Assembly: GCF_000264995.1 (NCBI RefSeq)
Contig: NW_006767437.1
Location: 1,546,659 to 1,610,658, forward strand
Length of the DNA stretch: 64,000 nucleotides
Reading direction: 5' to 3'
Source of the DNA: Punctularia strigosozonata HHB-11173 SS5
Lineage: Eukaryota; Basidiomycota; Agaricomycetes; Corticiales; Punctulariaceae
Shown here: piece after piece, positions 34,374 through 46,434 of the stretch
Layout of the letters: every line of letters starts with the position of its first letter
How positions within the stretch are numbered: the first letter of the stretch is position 1
Program-made: the position numbers and the translations under genes
Notes under the pieces: generated by a model
The model's input: the letters and a program-made list of their open reading frames with translations, nothing else
What the model was told of the DNA's origin: nothing
The model's database searches: none

Positions 34374-37300
34374 TCATGGCTTGAGCGTCTCCTTCCACCG
34401 TTCGGCGACAGCCGTGCCACTGAATACCTCGTGCAGTACCTCCCGAACGTCCTCCACGTACACGAAGCGAATCCCGGTCTTCACGCTCTCAGGCACGTTC
34501 TCCTCGATATCTGCGCGGTTCGCGGCCGGCGCGACTATGGTCTTGATCCCCGCGCGATGCGCGGCCAGAATCTTCTCCTTCAGGCCGCCGACGGGTAGAA
34601 CTTGACCCACCAGCGAGATCTCACCTGTCATCGCTGAGAAACGCCGACAAGCACGCGATCAGAAACTCCCAACGCAACAATAGATATAGATATAACATAC
34701 CAATGTCCGAGTTCACCGCCGTCTTGGTGAATAACGAGACGAACGCGGTCAGAATCGCGGTACCCGCGCTGGGGCCTTCCTTGCCGATGCTGCCTTCCGG
34801 CATGTGCACATGCACGTCGCGCTCGTTCAGGAATTCCTCCGTAGCGGACTGGGTAATGCCGAGCTCCAGTGCGTGGCTCTTGGTCCAGCTCAGCGCAATT
34901 TGCGCGCTCTCCCGGATAACCTCGCCTAGCTTGCCGGTCAGCTGAAGGTGACCTTTACCCGGCATGCTCTGCGAAATAAAAAACGCGTGAATAAGGGGAA
35001 GTGTAGGTGAGCATATTCTAGAAGGGGACGCACTGTGGCTTCGATGGGCATCACCGCGCCCGAGCCGTTACCCAAGTACCCAAGGCCAGTGCTGACGCCG
35101 GGTGGCGGCGCCTTCACATACATCCGGTCCTTGTAATAGACAGGCGGGCCGACGTAGTCCTTGAGGTTCTCCGGTGTGATGCGGATGTGCACGTCGTCCG
35201 GAATCTTCAGAGGCTTGCGGTCCTCGGTCGTGACCTGAACTTCATGCTCCTCATCAATCTTCGGCGTCGCGGTCTCAGGCGCGGCCGGTTTATTAGGAGG
35301 CGGCGCGACCTTTTCGACAGTAGCAGTGGCAGCTTCCGGTTGGGCAACCGTGGCATCGCTGGCCGATTTGTCATCGGTCGCAGTGGCGGTCGTGGCGGGC
35401 TCAGGTAAGGCATCTTCGCCTAGGGTTTGCACAAGCTTCAACGCTGCCTTACGATAGATCTATGCAGTGTCAGCAAGAGCAGTCGCAAACATCCCCACGA
35501 TCCGTGCTCACCTTATCGATATGCTTCTTCAGGTTGCGCACTCCGCTCTCCCTGCAGTAATACTTGATAAGCATATCCACTGCGCTAGACTCGATCTGGA
35601 TGTCGGCGTCCTTCAAACCAGAAGCCTCCTTCGCCTGCGGCGCAAGGTAGCGTGCTGCAATTTGTTCCTTCTCCTCCGTCACGTACCCGCTCACTTCGAG
35701 CACCTCCATGCGGTCAAGGAGCGGTGCGGGAATAGTATCGAGCATATTAGCCGTGCAGACGAAGAGTACGCGGGAAAGGTCCACGGGGACGTCCATGTAA
35801 TGGTCGAGGAAGCCCGTGTTCTGCTCGGGGTCGAGCATCTCAAGTAGCGCGCTCGCCGGGTCGCCATTATGCCCACGCCCAATCTTGTCAACCTCGTCGA
35901 TAAGTACGAGCGGGTTCTCGGTGCCGACGCGCTTCAAGGCCTGGATGATCTTGCCGGGAAGAGCGCTGAAGGAGACATCGTTAGCATTTGGTATTATCAC
36001 GTTTCTATACGACGCACCCCACGTATGTTCGCCTATGTCCTTTGATCTCGGCGACATCCGTCAAGCCTCCGACTGAGAACCTGAAGAATTGTCTGCCCAA
36101 CGCCCTGGCAATCGACTTTCCGATACTCGTCTTGCCGACACCCGGAGGGCCAACCAAGCAGATGATCTTGCCCTCAACGGTGCCACGCAGCTTGCCGACA
36201 GCAAGGAACTCGAGAATGCGATCCTTCACGTCGCGCAGACCGTAGTGGTCCTCGTCAAGCACCTGTTGTGCGTGCGCAATCGAAAAGTTCTCGGGCGAGT
36301 GCTGGCCCCAAGGGATCTGGGGAAGGGCATGAGTACAGATCCTGCGGGGTATGTGGCGGGCATATACGCACCTGAGTAAGCCATTCGAGGTAGTTCCGAG
36401 TAACGTTCGCCTCAGATGCCGCGGGCTCCAGATGCTGCAGCTTGTTGAGTTCCTCGTCGAAAACCTTCCGGACACCCTCGGGCATTTTCAGGGCCGCCGC
36501 GCGCTCCCTAAACTTCTCAATCAGCTTGTCCTTCCCATCGCTCTCCATTCCAAGTTCTTTCTTGATGCCCTTCAGCTGTTCCATAAGGTAATACTCCCGC
36601 TGGCGCTTCGCAATCTTGCTGTCCACGTCCCGGCTGAGCTTGCTCTGGAGCTGCGCGTTGATGAGCTCCTTCTTGAGTACGAGCAGCGCCTTGCGTAGGC
36701 GATCCTGCACCTCGAGGCTCTCGAGAACGTCCTGCAGCTCGCCGACGGCGCCCGCGGAGACGGCGGCAGCAAAGTCGGCGAGTTTGTCCGGCTCGTCAAA
36801 GACATTGGAGGCGACCTGGTTGATGGAGAAGTTGGTGATCTGGTCGCGGAAGAGCGGGTTGAGCTGCGCGATGTCCTTGAAAACGGAGACGATCTCGGAC
36901 ATGAAGGCGCGGATGTATTGGTCGTCCTTGTTGTACGATTGCGTGGCAAGATTGGTGACGTTGGCGATGGAGACCGCGTGCTGTTGGAGGAAGGACGTTT
37001 GAAGCGTGCCTGCGAGGTCGCGTGAGCACGCAAGTGCACGCGAATGGCAGACAAAGAGCTGACCTGGTAGCAACTGGCGAACCTCTTCAGTTTCCGATGT
37101 TGGAGTTGACGGGGGCGTCTCGAGCTGCTGCTCGATCTTCTCCGCTTCGTCCATCGTCCGACCTGCTTTGACCAGTTCCGTGATCTTGATCCGACGATGC
37201 GGGTACAGCACCGCCGTCAATCCCTCTTCCTTATCTTCGCCCGATCCCGTGTTTGCGGCGAACACGCTAGTGATCTGCGCGAATACACCGACGGGGTGCA

Positions 37301-38042
37301 CCGCGTTGACGTCCGTGATCACGTCCGCGTCCGCGTTCTCGTCCTTGAGCAAGAAAGCACCGAGGTACGGCTGCCCGCGTTTCATCATCTCTTTGATCGC
37401 AGCGACGACAGCCGGATTGCGGACGACGACAGCCTTGTAAAAGCCGGGGAAGAGTGGGCGGCGGGCGATGGGTAGGGCGAGGACCTGTGGGTAGACATCG
37501 GGTACGGATTGCTTCGATATCGACGTTTGCTGTTGTGATGGGGCTGGAGGGGATTCCGGTGGCGGAGAGTCGGATGGAGGCTTGGACGAGTCGTGCCCGT
37601 CGGAGCCGTCGCTCCCTGACGAGGAGGATGCTGGAGGGGCGGAGTCGGATGCACCCTGCGAGCCCGACGCGCCGTCGGGAGCGTCTAGGAGGGCCTTGCT
37701 CGGGCCTCTGCTCGTCGCCTTCGCAGTCCCATCCTCGCTACCCTCTATCCGCGTTACATCTTCATCCGGCGTATCGACGTCATCCTGCGCCGGTGCCCGA
37801 GGTTTGTTGACCCAACGAGGACTCTTGAGCTCGATGCCGGCAGGCTTCTGGTAGTCTACAACGGAGACAGAATGGAACGTCCTGCCGTTGTTGTGGGACG
37901 TGTAAGCGCGCCGTCGAGCGGTGTGCGACCAGAAGGCGGCGTGCAGGCGCGAGGGACCGGGTTCGGTGACGAGCGCACGCGAGCAAGACGGCCGAAGTCC
38001 AAGGGGGGCCGCTGTTGCGCGCAGCGAGCCCAGCACGTTCAT
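34374..38042 (-). CDS. PIM1: Mitochondrial Lon protease (Pim1-like)
   Basis: ATP-dependent Ser protease of the mitochondrial matrix that degrades misfolded proteins. The start is taken at 38042 because [17 protein letters not shown] begins an Arg-rich presequence; an in-frame ATG at 38162 is possible. After an acidic Ser/Pro-rich linker the substrate-binding N-domain begins at [17 protein letters not shown]. The AAA+ part has the Walker [10 protein letters not shown], pore loop, Walker B-like [10 protein letters not shown], and [12 protein letters not shown]. The charged Pro/Ala-rich insert (about 35,240-35,430) before the protease domain is usual in fungal Pim1. The protease domain carries the catalytic Ser in KEGPSAGTA and Lys in [10 protein letters not shown]. 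It ends [11 protein letters not shown]. About seven exons; the first intron (37063-37010) is 54 nt and stop-free. It shares a roughly 300-bp divergent promoter with the PrpF-like gene. Confidence 0.95.
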
Positions 38043-38346
38043 GGCCGGCGACGGGGGGTGTCGGGTGCCAGCGAGGAGATGTGCAACCCACTTGAAGACG
38101 ATGAGCAAGGCGAGCAGGCGATTACCGAGCGGGTCGAGCGTCTGGCGTAAGCGCCCGGGCACTCAAAATTTCGGATTTTCGGACATGACGTTGAGGATCA
38201 AGGCTATTTAATCATGTCGTCGCACGGTCAGATTGAATCAGAACTGAGAATATCCAGACTAGTCAAGGGTTTCGTGCCTCCAGATGACACCCCGCGTTCG
38301 AGCTCTCTCATCCTCCCGAATACGTGGCAGATGTCCTAGGCGAACG

Positions 38347-39679
38347 ATGTCAACGGTCCCCAACCCACTCCCCGCCTCCTTCCTACGAGGCGGCACCTCC
38401 AAAGGCATCTTCATCAACGCGAAACACCTCCCCGCCGACCGTGCTGCTTGGGCGCCCATCTTCCTCCGCATCATGGGCTCTCCGGACCCGGAACACGGCA
38501 GACAGCTCGACGGCATGGGCGGAGGCGTCTCGAGCCTCTCCAAGGTTTGCGTCGTCGGCGCTCCAACGCCGGAGCAGAAAGGCGAAGTAGACGTGCAGTA
38601 CACATTTTGTCAGGTGGGAGGGTGATTATTCCGTCGTGGTTGTTTACGTTCGCCACGCCGACGATCTTTCTCTTCGTTACAGGTCGGTATACGTGACGCG
38701 ACCGTCGACTACTCGGGCAACTGTGGCAACCTATCCAGCATGATTGGCCCCTTCGCCGTCGACACCGGCCTCGTCTCGCGTACGAATGATCTCAAGCTCA
38801 CGCACGACGATGCTAAAGGCATAACTCGCGCAACCGTCCGCACTTTCAATACCAACACGCAGAAGCGGATCGACTGCACCTTCCCAGTGTCCGTCTCCTA
38901 TCCCGGCCTGGGACCGGAACGCCTCAGCGCGCAGCTCGACCTGCCCCAGACGTCTATCGCCGGCGTCCCCGGCCAAGCGTCTACCATCACGCTGGACTTC
39001 ATGGCCCCCGGCGGGGCACGGACGGGCAAACTCCTACCAACGGGGAACTCCGCCGAAGACCTCACCCTCTCGGACACAAGCCTTCCTTCCGTTCGGGTTT
39101 CGCTCGTGGACGCAACCAACCCAACTGTCTTTGTCGCCGCCTGCACCCTCTCGAAGACCCTGTCCGCGCCCGCGGACCAACCGATCGATTACGCCAGCCT
39201 AGGCGTGCTCGAGGTGCTCGAGCTCATCCGCTCTGCGGGCGCGCGAGCTATGGCTCTGGATCCCACTGCGCAGGCGCAACCCAAGATCGCCGTGCTCAGC
39301 GCGCCGGTACCGGGAGAAGCCTCCGACGCGCATATAGTCGTCCATGCGCTATCTATGGGCGTGCTACATCGTGCTGTGCCAATGGTACGCTCATTCCACC
39401 TCAAGGATACCATACACGAGGCATCATATACTCACGTAAATCGCGACTCAGACTGTGGGTCTCTGTCTGGGCGTCGCTGCAAACATCGAAGGCACCGTTG
39501 CCCACCGGATCGTCAACTCGTCACTTCAGTCGTCAGCACCAAACACAAAGATCGTCAGGATACGCCATCCTAGTGGCATGGTTGACGTAGGGGCAGAGTT
39601 CGACGCAGACGGCGAGGTGACGAGCGCGAAGGTTGTGCGAACTGGCAGGAGGCTAATGACGGGCGAGGTGTGGTGGTAA
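38347..39679 (+). CDS. PrpF-like protein (2-methylaconitate isomerase family)
   Basis: Three exons (38347-38613, 38683-39384, 39452-39679), all phase 0, give 398 residues, the usual length for PrpF proteins. Family signatures are PASFLRGGTSKGIF near the N-terminus, GSPDPEHGRQLDGMGGG, VDYSGNCGNLSSMIGPFAVD with the catalytic Cys, FMAPGGARTGKLLPTG, PKIAVLSAP, and AHRIVNSS. In bacteria PrpF isomerises 2-methylaconitate in the propionate (2-methylcitrate) pathway. Fungal members are less studied and may act on related tricarboxylates. The start at MSTVPNPLPAS is preferred over an in-frame ATG at 38284, because it directly precedes the conserved block. No other methylcitrate-cycle gene is in the window. 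Confidence 0.92.
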
Positions 39680-39819
39680 ACGATGCAGGCTGTCAAGTGC
39701 GCAACTCTGTGAATTCGGCTGAGACGCCGTTGTTGCAGTCCGAGCTCGTGCGGTATAGTGACCTCCTGAAAGGCTGCGGATAAACACCAATTGGATGTCG
39801 CCTTCCCACGCTCATCCCT

Positions 39820-39826
39820 TATAAAG
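39820..39826 (+). promoter_or_regulatory. TATA-like box of the F-box-like gene
   Basis: TATAAAG lies 58 bp before the ATG at 39878. This spacing supports the short first exon chosen for the gene below. Confidence 0.45.
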
Positions 39827-39877
39827 ACGGAAGTCCCGTTAGCCCCTGATTTTCGAAATCGTTGTCAGAGCACACTC

Positions 39878-41328
39878 ATGCCCCGAAGACGTAAGTGTTG
39901 ACAATCCGTTCCTCAACAGAAAGCTGAGATACAGATTCTCCACCAATAGGTTCAGCCACTATCGCCGAGATCCCGATGCGGGTAGGGGCTGTGAACAAGC
40001 TTCCGGAGGAGTTACTCGGCATAATTATCGCATACGCCATGAAGTACACGGGCCCCCATCCTTGGGCCCCTATGAACAGCATCCGACATCCACATTTTCA
40101 ATTACGATTTGCAAACGAGACGAAGAGGAGTATCATGCTAGTTAGTCGCCGGTGGAACGTGAGCAGATCCCCTCAATCATGCTCTCTCTAATTTGACTTT
40201 GCAATCAAGGACATTGCCAAATGGCACATGTACCGCGAGATTTACATCCTCGCATCACCGGCCTTCGCGGGTCTTGGCAACATCGCAGGCTATCTCAAAG
40301 AACTTGCGAATACGAGTGACATTCACCCCCAGCTTTTCGCGAATAGGACGCATTCGATTGAATTGCACACTTCGAGCTCGTCTCCTGCGCATGTCACGCA
40401 GATGGCCGGGGTGTATTTGTGTCGTATCCTCTCTCGGGTCACCTTGAACCGGTTTGCTACGACTCTCCACGTCGGTTGTGTCCCCTGGCTACCCGTACTC
40501 GCCCACCGCAGCGCCATGACCCTCACCCATCTTAGCCTCGAATTTAATCCTCGCCGCTTCCCCTCCGACGCCATAGAACAGCTCAACAGCTGCGACCAAC
40601 TGATATTCTTGCGTCTCTCGGATGCGCAGCACGACGTCGTGCACGATGGGCATTATCCAGAGAGCCCGGGCGATCTACCTCAGCTCGATTTGCCGAACCT
40701 CCAGGAACTCGAAGTCGTTTCTAAGGCCGACTTGAACTCCCTGCATCCAATCGGCCCGATTCCGTTTCACATCGTTAACTCCGCCAATCTACCTGCACTT
40801 CGCAGGCTAGGCGTATACGAAGAGACCTATACTGGACACGCTAATACCGGAATCATCACGCTTACCGACATGGTTGAGGAGCACGGATCCGACCTTGAGC
40901 ATCTGTACGCTCGCCTAGCCTATTTCGAGGACGACCTGGAGACGCTTCTTGATTCCATGCCCAAGCTGACCGACCTCACGTGTCAGGCTATGCTCCCTCG
41001 CGATCCACCGGACAACGACTCGGTTCTGGCGCACCCGACGCTCCGACGATTGACACTGTCCAGCGCCGCTGGCAGCTTCCGCGAGACGCTCAACCGCATC
41101 GATCCGGCTCAGTTTCCGGCACTCGAGTACGTCAAGATCACCGGGTTGTCGTGGAGTTCGGCCGAGCTGGGGCAATACGGAAATGAGGTCGTGTGGACCA
41201 TTGCGGAGGAGGTGGAAGCGGCCATCAAGTTCGCAGCCGAAGGGATTCCTTTGCTGGACGAGAATGGTCGACCCTTCGGAGGTTTGATCGGGATCAGGCA
41301 GCAACGAGGGCCCTTGTCGGCAGACTGA
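39878..41328 (+). CDS. F-box-like / leucine-rich protein
   Basis: Three exons (39878-39890, 39950-40158, 40210-41328) encode 446 residues. The 13-nt first exon (MPRR plus one base) is inferred from a GTAAGT donor and an ATAG acceptor that keep frame; otherwise the protein starts at MRVGAVNKLPEEL (39976). The F-box-like region is VNKLPEELLGIIIAYAM, ending LVSRRWN. The phase-0 intron after RRWN matches the paralogue at 8.2-9.5 kb. Exon 3 begins DIAKWHMYREIYIL and has Leu-rich segments (MTLTHLSLEFN, LPNLQELEVVSK, LPALRRLGVY, HPTLRRLTLSS), with a C-terminal IPLLDENGRPFGG that parallels IHCLDRDGRPFGH in the paralogue. Probable SCF adaptor by family. Target unknown. Confidence 0.83.
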
Positions 41329-42060
41329 TTCGTGCATCTTAGTCGTCTCTGTACGCCATCTGCGAGTCGTAAACTCTCGCGATCACATCTTCAATACGCC
41401 TCTTGCGGCGTTGCGCGCTATCTTGCAGATTCTCCTCTTCATTGCTATGACCAGGGTTGACTATCAAAATATATGTACCCTAGATCGGCTTCCCGTCAAA
41501 ACGCTTTTTACTGGCACTCTACGATGTTCGATAAAGCCAAAGCCAAAAAGACCAGTGTCACAAGACGCGAGATTCAGCTTGAGAGCAGATTCATGTGCGT
41601 GTATACGCCTTGCTATGCATCAGACGCATAATAGTATAGTCTTGTAGGGTATCATGGAAGCCCACGCTGTTCCGAGGTATGTCGGCTGGCGAAACGAGGG
41701 GTGACACGTTCTAAGCAGGATGCTTTCGACGCAATCCTCAGAAGGCTCGTCGTCAAATTGGAAAGCTGACCTCAACGCTTGGACTATACACACGTCATGG
41801 CCATCCGGGTATCAAAGAGCGGCCGAGTGCGCCAGGTATGCAGCTGTGCTGTCCAATGTTGCTTTGCACCTCTTTACAGCCGACTCGGGCGTTCGGGCCT
41901 GGATGTCCACTTCTCGTGGTTGTCAGCTTGGGGTGTTCGTGCTCACTAACTCATCTCGACATTGCAAATCGCGCCTAGAACATATACTCAACGCCCCATG
42001 TGTTGCGTCATGTTGAAAGCGCAATCCCAGGCCTATGGCTCACTTGCTCGCGCCATACCA
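41329..42060. other. Intergenic, no gene seen
   Basis: A 98-codon frame at 41720-42016 has no recognisable motif. Nothing else is supportable. Confidence 0.4.
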
Positions 42061-42079
42061 CCGCGTTGCCGACGATGGT

Positions 42080-42772
42080 CGAGCCTCGTTTCACGATAAA
42101 ACGGCTACCCAACGACATGTCCTATGCTTTGTATATGTGTGCAAAATGGCATCCACAGGCTATTGCAGAAATCTGCGCTGCTACCGAAATGCGTATCGGA
42201 TACAGGTCTCGATCTGTGGATAAAACCCCGATTCTGTACCGCAATCGGATGGAGTACTTGGTAAAACTGGCCTCCGTCGCAGAACGTCGTCCTTCCTTGT
42301 TGAGGCGGACACATACCATGGTCATGTTATTCAATACCTATGGAGAACCTAGAGAAGGAGGGCTGGCAGAGTGTGTCGTCTGCTGTCATACGTTACGTTG
42401 CGACACTTCTCCACGGACTTACGCTCTCGCATACCCTGGTTGCCGTTTCACAGTGCAAGGAGCTCTCAGTCTTTGACATACCTCGATATATGTATACATC
42501 CGACGGTCATCAATCCTTCCACGATCCAGTCACTCAACACTTTCTCCAACCTCGTATTCCTCCGCATCTCCGATCAGCTGTATTTCGACTCGTCCGAGGA
42601 TAACCCTTCCCGGGACAGTCTGAATAGCTTGCCACCTCTCCACCTTCAGCGATTGCAGGAAATGCAGCTTATGTACACGACCCCAAGTGTGGACATCCAT
42701 CCTGACGGCCATTTGCCATTTTACCTAGGTGCGACGGCCCATCTGCCACCTCTTCGATGCCTTCATCTTTAA
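42080..42772 (+). pseudogene. Third F-box-family copy, broken
   Basis: Related to the gene at 8.2-9.5 kb: AIAEICAATEMRIG matches AVAEPLVFREMRFG; HTMVMLF matches RTMVLF; LRHFSTDLRSRIPWLPF, SLTYLDICIH, FSNLVFLRISD and DGHLPFYLGATAHLPPLRCL all have close counterparts. The frame changes once near 42,370, and the copy ends in a TAA just after RCLHL, so the C-terminal half is missing. At the place of the family intron, KRLPN is followed directly by GACATG where relatives have GTGAGT, while the acceptor CCACAG before GCTATTGCAGAA is still visible. No F-box block is clear upstream. A decayed paralogue. Confidence 0.7.
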
Positions 42773-43194
42773 ACGGGAGACTTGACGGGGACATAGCAGT
42801 GGCAGCTGCCTCAGTTCATCGATATTATCATCGAGGAGAAGGCGACATTCAGAAGGCGACACTCTTCGTCTGCGATATTGGTGTCCCCCCAAGGAGGTCG
42901 CAGAAAAAAAGTATGCAAACCGCGAGCCACCATGCCGCGGAGATGCTTTCCGATCCCAGCTCTGCTGTGCATGGCGTCGAACACGGTATTCGCGAAGCTC
43001 TCGACGCAACGATCGAAGGAGACTCAAGCTTGCAACCGTCGATATATGGTTCGGTTGCGTATAACGTCGGAATGACGGCTGGTAGCCATGCAATCATAGA
43101 GGGGGAGAAAATGGCTGCATCTGAACTTGCGCGATCAATGACGGAGCATGGTGCGCTCGGATTGCTTGGTCAAAAACGAGAGGGAGGTAAATAG
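42757..43194 (+). CDS. Unrecognised 145-codon ORF
   Basis: From MPSSLNGRLDGDIA to KREGGK-TAG. The second half (SHHAAEMLSDPSSAVHGVEH, SIYGSVAYNVGMTAGSHAII) reads like plausible protein, but no family is recognised. It overlaps the end of the broken F-box copy in another frame. It may be a chance ORF. Confidence 0.25.
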   Translation: MPSSLNGRLDGDIAVAAASVHRYYHRGEGDIQKATLFVCDIGVPPRRSQKKSMQTASHHAAEMLSDPSSAVHGVEHGIREALDATIEGDSSLQPSIYGSVAYNVGMTAGSHAIIEGEKMAASELARSMTEHGALGLLGQKREGGK

Positions 43195-44495
43195 AGTTAG
43201 GTAAACGCAGAGAGCGGATGCACCCTAGTGGATCAGTGGCCTCGCGCCCACCGGCACCGTGCAACTTCGTGGTATGTATGTGGGTCGTTCCTGTTTAGGG
43301 ACCCACGCTCGTAATCCAGCACTATCGGAACTCCCGGTATTGACTCTCGACGACTGAAATGGGCGGCCGCTAGGTAATGTATTGCGCATAGAAGCACATA
43401 CATGTACCTAGTTATTTGCGCCAGTGCTGAAGCGGTGTGTCGGCTGTTATGCAGCTCACGGGAACCGTGGATGCACTGTGTGCGCCAAGCCGCACGCTAT
43501 TGGGACCGCGCCGGAAATATACCTACCTACCTACCTATCAGCACCACCGCCACCACCTCTACGTTCCCATCGTTGAATATTTGACCTCGACAATCACGGT
43601 ACTAGTTTGTCCAATTGTACGTAAGTCGTCGTTGCCGCGATCGAAGTACGCTGCCGGTGGTTTGCGTATTCCGAGACATATGCAATAAGCACTGGCATCC
43701 GAAAGAGAGAGACAGGATCACTATGGGCTGAGAGTGGATTGTCAAAGTCGAACACGATAAGTACAATACATCCAGTACAGGAGGATGGTAGGGCGAAGGC
43801 CTGCTGCGCTGGGTGGGTACCCCACCTGCGAAAGGAGGACCTTGAGCTCCAAGGCACGCAGTGGTCCAATGATTTTGGACCCACTCGTGCCAAGGTGCTA
43901 TCGAAAGGGTTGGGTAGGTGGGCGACCAAAAACCGAATTGGCGGCGGCGACAAGAGGTGGGATGCACCGACGCCCGCCCCGAACTCAAACCAACTACGGC
44001 GGGCGGGTGCTCCCACCCTTGTCGCCCCATGACGCTCTCCTGTCCTCTGATAGGCGGACACTCGTACCTCGCGTCCTCCTGTGAAGAATTTAGAATAGCG
44101 TGTAGACGAGACGTGTCCACCAAGCGTAAGGGCAGGCCCAAGGATGCTTGGAGGCTGTTGACACTGAATGCCAAGCTCAGTCCGATACATCGGCATAACG
44201 GAAAGCTCACACATCCGCCGATTTGCAATCGCGTTTTTCATCCCGCAGGCGCTGCGCCTGAGGTTGAGCTCGTGCCGAACAACACCCTCCCACTGCAAGG
44301 CTAGGTTTCTTCAAGCAAGGTTCTAGATTACCCTATATCTATGTAGCTTCAGGCCTAGATCGCTTCAGTTGCATCTTCTGCAATAGTATCTATACGGAGG
44401 TGCTGACTTGGGCTGACAGCTGGAAGGTCGCGTTAGTCTTCCCTCCCGACATAGGTCATCAAAGAAGCACTGTGGGCATATCTCGTCAGCGCTGA
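43195..44495. other. Gene-free stretch with a small ACCT microsatellite
   Basis: No gene is supported. Positions 43521-43537 carry about four ACCT units. A 234-codon minus-strand frame (43594-44298) overlaps open frames in other readings and has no protein-like motif. The right end holds the promoter of the hydrolase gene. Confidence 0.5.
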
Positions 44496-44504
44496 TATAA
44501 AATA
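44496..44504 (+). promoter_or_regulatory. TATA box of the GH105-like gene
   Basis: TATAAAATA lies 90 bp before the ATG at 44586, at a typical TATA distance. Confidence 0.5.
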
Positions 44505-44585
44505 TAGGTGGGATGCACGGTTGTCTGTCAGCTTCGGCACCATTCTCCTCTCTCTTTCTGCTTCGCAGTGCTAATTCAAGGGAGA

Positions 44586-46014
44586 ATGATGCATTCGAGC
44601 GTTCTCGCATGCCTGCTCTCAATCGCTGTGCCGACTTTCGCAGCCAGCGCGTCCTCGTCCGACCTGGCGGCGTACAACGCCGCGACGTCGAAGTTTGACT
44701 TGATCAAGGGCGCCATGCTGGGTTCTATTCGCACCAGCTGGGAACAGGGCACCGCCCTCTCCGCCGTCCTGGAATACTCCAACCCCGAGTACTCGCTGTT
44801 CGGTAGCACACCGTTCGGACGCTCTGGCATCCCTGTGGACGCGTTGCAGTTCGCAATCAGCGCAGTAGCGAGGCAGACCGCGGATGGACGATTGAGTCAA
44901 AACGTGGGCGACGCGACCGACGGCGCAGCTCTTGATGGTGCCAGTGCTGGAAGTGGTGTTTTGTTGGGTATGATAATTTGAGTTCTGAATCAACCATGAT
45001 CAACATGGTATCCTGATGATCCGTGGAACAGGCTCACTGACTGATACGACATACAAAACCCAGTTCGCGAACGCGGCGGCTGCCCAGCTCAACTACGTAA
45101 GTTCGCGAATCTCTTGCCATTGTTCGGTTTGTTGACGGCGTGTTGCGGTAGATCCTGACCGACGTGCCTCGCACGTCCACCGGCGCGATCTCGCATAGAG
45201 CCGATAGCAAGCAATATTGGGCCGATGGCGTCTTCATGGGGCCGCCCTTCATCGCCTACTACGGCGCCGTCACCCAGAACCAAACGCTCCTGCAGTTCGC
45301 GTACGACAACTGCAGGCTGTACAGGGACGCGTTGCTGCTTCCGAATGCCACCAGCTATGGACCACTGTGGGGTCATATCTACGATGATGATAACAAGGCG
45401 TGGTCGGACGAGGGTATTTGGGGCACTGGGTGAGTGCTCAACAGGTCAATCGTGGAGATACGGCCGCTTACGCGCGTTCAGCAATGCCTGGGCCGCAACG
45501 GGAATGTTGCGCGTATTGGTCACCATCAAGAAGTCGGCTTTCGCGAGTAACATGACGAGCCAGATAAACGACCTCGTGGACTGGACGGAGCAGATCTTGA
45601 ACGGAACCTACCAAGCTATCGTTCGTTAACACCACTCTTGCGCACCACTTTTGCGTCTCCGAAAGCTATCACTCACCTGCGTGTAAACAGGGCTCCGACG
45701 GTCTCATCCCCGATTACATGTCCACCCTGCCGGACGCCCACTTCGGCGACACGTCGTCCTCGGCCGCGCTGGCCTCGGTCTACTACCGCCTTGCGGCGCT
45801 CTATCCGGATCGTTTTTCGCCGGCCATGGCTCCGGCGCTCGCGAAGGGTGCTGCGACCCTTCGTGATGCGGTCTTGAACGGCGCGAACGAGCTTGGGGAG
45901 GTTGGTCCGGCGGTGGACCCCTTGGTCTGGGACCAGGTTGGCGTCGTGAGCACGGAGGGGCAGGCGTTCGTGTTGATGTTGATATCTGCTTGGAGGGACT
46001 GGCTTGGTGCTTGA
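44586..46014 (+). CDS. Secreted six-hairpin glycoside hydrolase, GH88/GH105-like
   Basis: Five exons (44586-44967, 45032-45096, 45152-45429, 45482-45620, 45691-46014) give 395 residues, near the usual GH105 length. The N-terminus MMHSSVLACLLSIAVPTFAA is a signal peptide. Characteristic segments are LGSIRTSWEQGTALSAVLEY, DSKQYWADGVFMGPPF with the Asp expected in the active site, GPLWGHIYDDD, WSDEGIWGTGNAWAATGM, and TSSSAALASVYYRL. GH105 enzymes remove unsaturated galacturonyl residues left by rhamnogalacturonan lyases; fungal members of this group are less studied, so the exact substrate is inferred. It is likely extracellular and part of plant-cell-wall breakdown. All introns are GT-AG and the frame is intact. 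Confidence 0.87.
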
Positions 46015-46434
46015 TCATCGTGTCAGAAGGAGAGGCACACTCGGAGGCAAAACGACCACACACTCTTTTATCACCCCTTTTTGAGCATACAGAGTACTAT
46101 ATTGCAGATATTGCGTAATTACATTGCTTTACACCCGAAGTGCTCATCTGCGTTCAAGAAAGTGTCGTGGAAGGAGACCAATTACCGCACGCATTGGGCT
46201 ACCGGCGTCGGGACAGAGTCGAGCCCGAGTGGGTCCTGGGATATTTCGCAGGATCGCGAGTCGAAGACGTGTTCGAGCGTGTTGGCGACCGGGGTCCGCG
46301 CATATATACAAGGCTCGAGCTTGGCTGTATTGGATCATCCTTCGACACGAGCATATATCTCGTGGAAGTTGGAAGAAAGCAGCGTGCAGCACTATCCAGC
46401 TATCCCGAACGCAATCACCTGCTTCACTTCGGCC

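Noticed and set aside
43594-44298. Minus-strand 234-codon ORF
   Set aside because: No motif, and equally long frames occur in other readings of the same stretch.
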